Shown piece by piece: positions 63,823-64,000 of a stretch of 64,000 nt of DNA. The notes under the pieces were generated by a model. That model was not told the DNA's origin. It searched no databases and was given only the letters and a program-made list of their open reading frames with translations. Within the stretch, counting starts at the first letter, position 1. Every line of letters starts with the position of its first letter. A program made the translations under genes and the position numbers. Origin of the DNA: Gnetum montanum (Eukaryota; Streptophyta; Gnetopsida; Gnetales; Gnetaceae); contig MNCI01004792.1 of the NCBI GenBank assembly GCA_015680685.1, positions 747,725 to 811,724 of the forward strand, read 5' to 3'.

Positions 63823-64000
63823 GCTTTATAGCACTAGAAGGAGGGCCTTTAGTGTCCTTTCCATGTTTTACAGTAGTCCTGTAAGCATTCTACACCCTGA
63901 TATGCATTTGCATAAACTTGACACCCATTTGTGGTTATTTACACATCGTTCGATGCAGATCAGTCACTTCGATGGTTCCTCTGGAACCCAACAGGACGTA
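63823..64000 (+). other. Primer-binding-like site and leader of E5
   Basis: gcactagaaggagggcc (63831-63847) follows the LTR. Leader sequence matching E1 and E2 ('ctacaccctgatatgcattt', then 'ttcgatggttcctctggaac') runs off the window, so E5 continues to the right. Confidence 0.7.

Overview
This window is plant nuclear DNA from a large, repeat-rich genome. It holds almost nothing but LTR retrotransposons of the Ty3/gypsy superfamily, stacked inside one another. Three things point to a seed plant: integrases and reverse transcriptases of the plant Tat type, archaeal-type second RNase H domains found in plant elements, and a broken retrocopy of a plant RpiB/DRT102-like gene. The species cannot be told from the sequence; a gymnosperm is a guess from element size only. 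No intact host gene, tRNA or rRNA was found, and every long reading frame carries stops or shifts.

Two families are present. Family E (my name) is a Tat-type element of about 18.7 kb. Its LTR is about 1.68 kb, starts TGAAACACCCC and ends near GCTACA. Its order is LTR, repeat-rich leader, gag, protease, spacer repeats, an ANTISENSE intron-bearing gene of about 4.4 kb, spacer repeats, RT, RNase H, archaeal RNase H, integrase, a YDDKLA-repeat stretch, a second sense ORF with a gag-like knuckle, polypurine tract, LTR. Family N has LTRs of about 3 kb (TGTTGG...CCAACA) and the order gag, protease, archaeal RNase H, RT, RNase H, integrase, acidic ORF, LTR.

Layout, reconstructed from LTR ends, target-site duplications and continuity of the interrupted sequence. 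E4 (only 61352-62306 is visible) was hit by E3 (minus strand; 3331-8898 plus 60588-61351). E2 (plus strand; 8899-60582) landed in the 5' LTR of E3, with flanks CCTGC/CTTGC. E1 (minus strand; 10641-30721) landed in the leader of E2. An N element (minus strand; 42854-55774) landed at the start of the archaeal RNase H of E2, with a perfect GTTAG duplication. A second N element (plus strand; only its 3' end and 3' LTR at 1-3330) cut E3. E5 (plus strand; LTR and leader 62307-64000) cut E4. The left halves of E3 and E4 must lie left of the window and the rest of E5 to the right.

The most interesting content is the antisense gene of family E. It lies between protease and RT, has its own TATA-like box and conserved splice sites, and encodes an FCP1/NIF-like domain followed by a novel region, a coiled coil and an acidic tail. 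Two complete copies (19820-24242 and 35744-40161) and one partial copy (61352-62306) are present. Other notable features are a sense ORF downstream of integrase with a C-H-H-C knuckle, a tripled LTR with three promoters, a recurring TAAACTAGCA core in all spacers, and a host RpiB fragment carried in an LTR. Three assembly gaps inside the N LTRs look artefactual.
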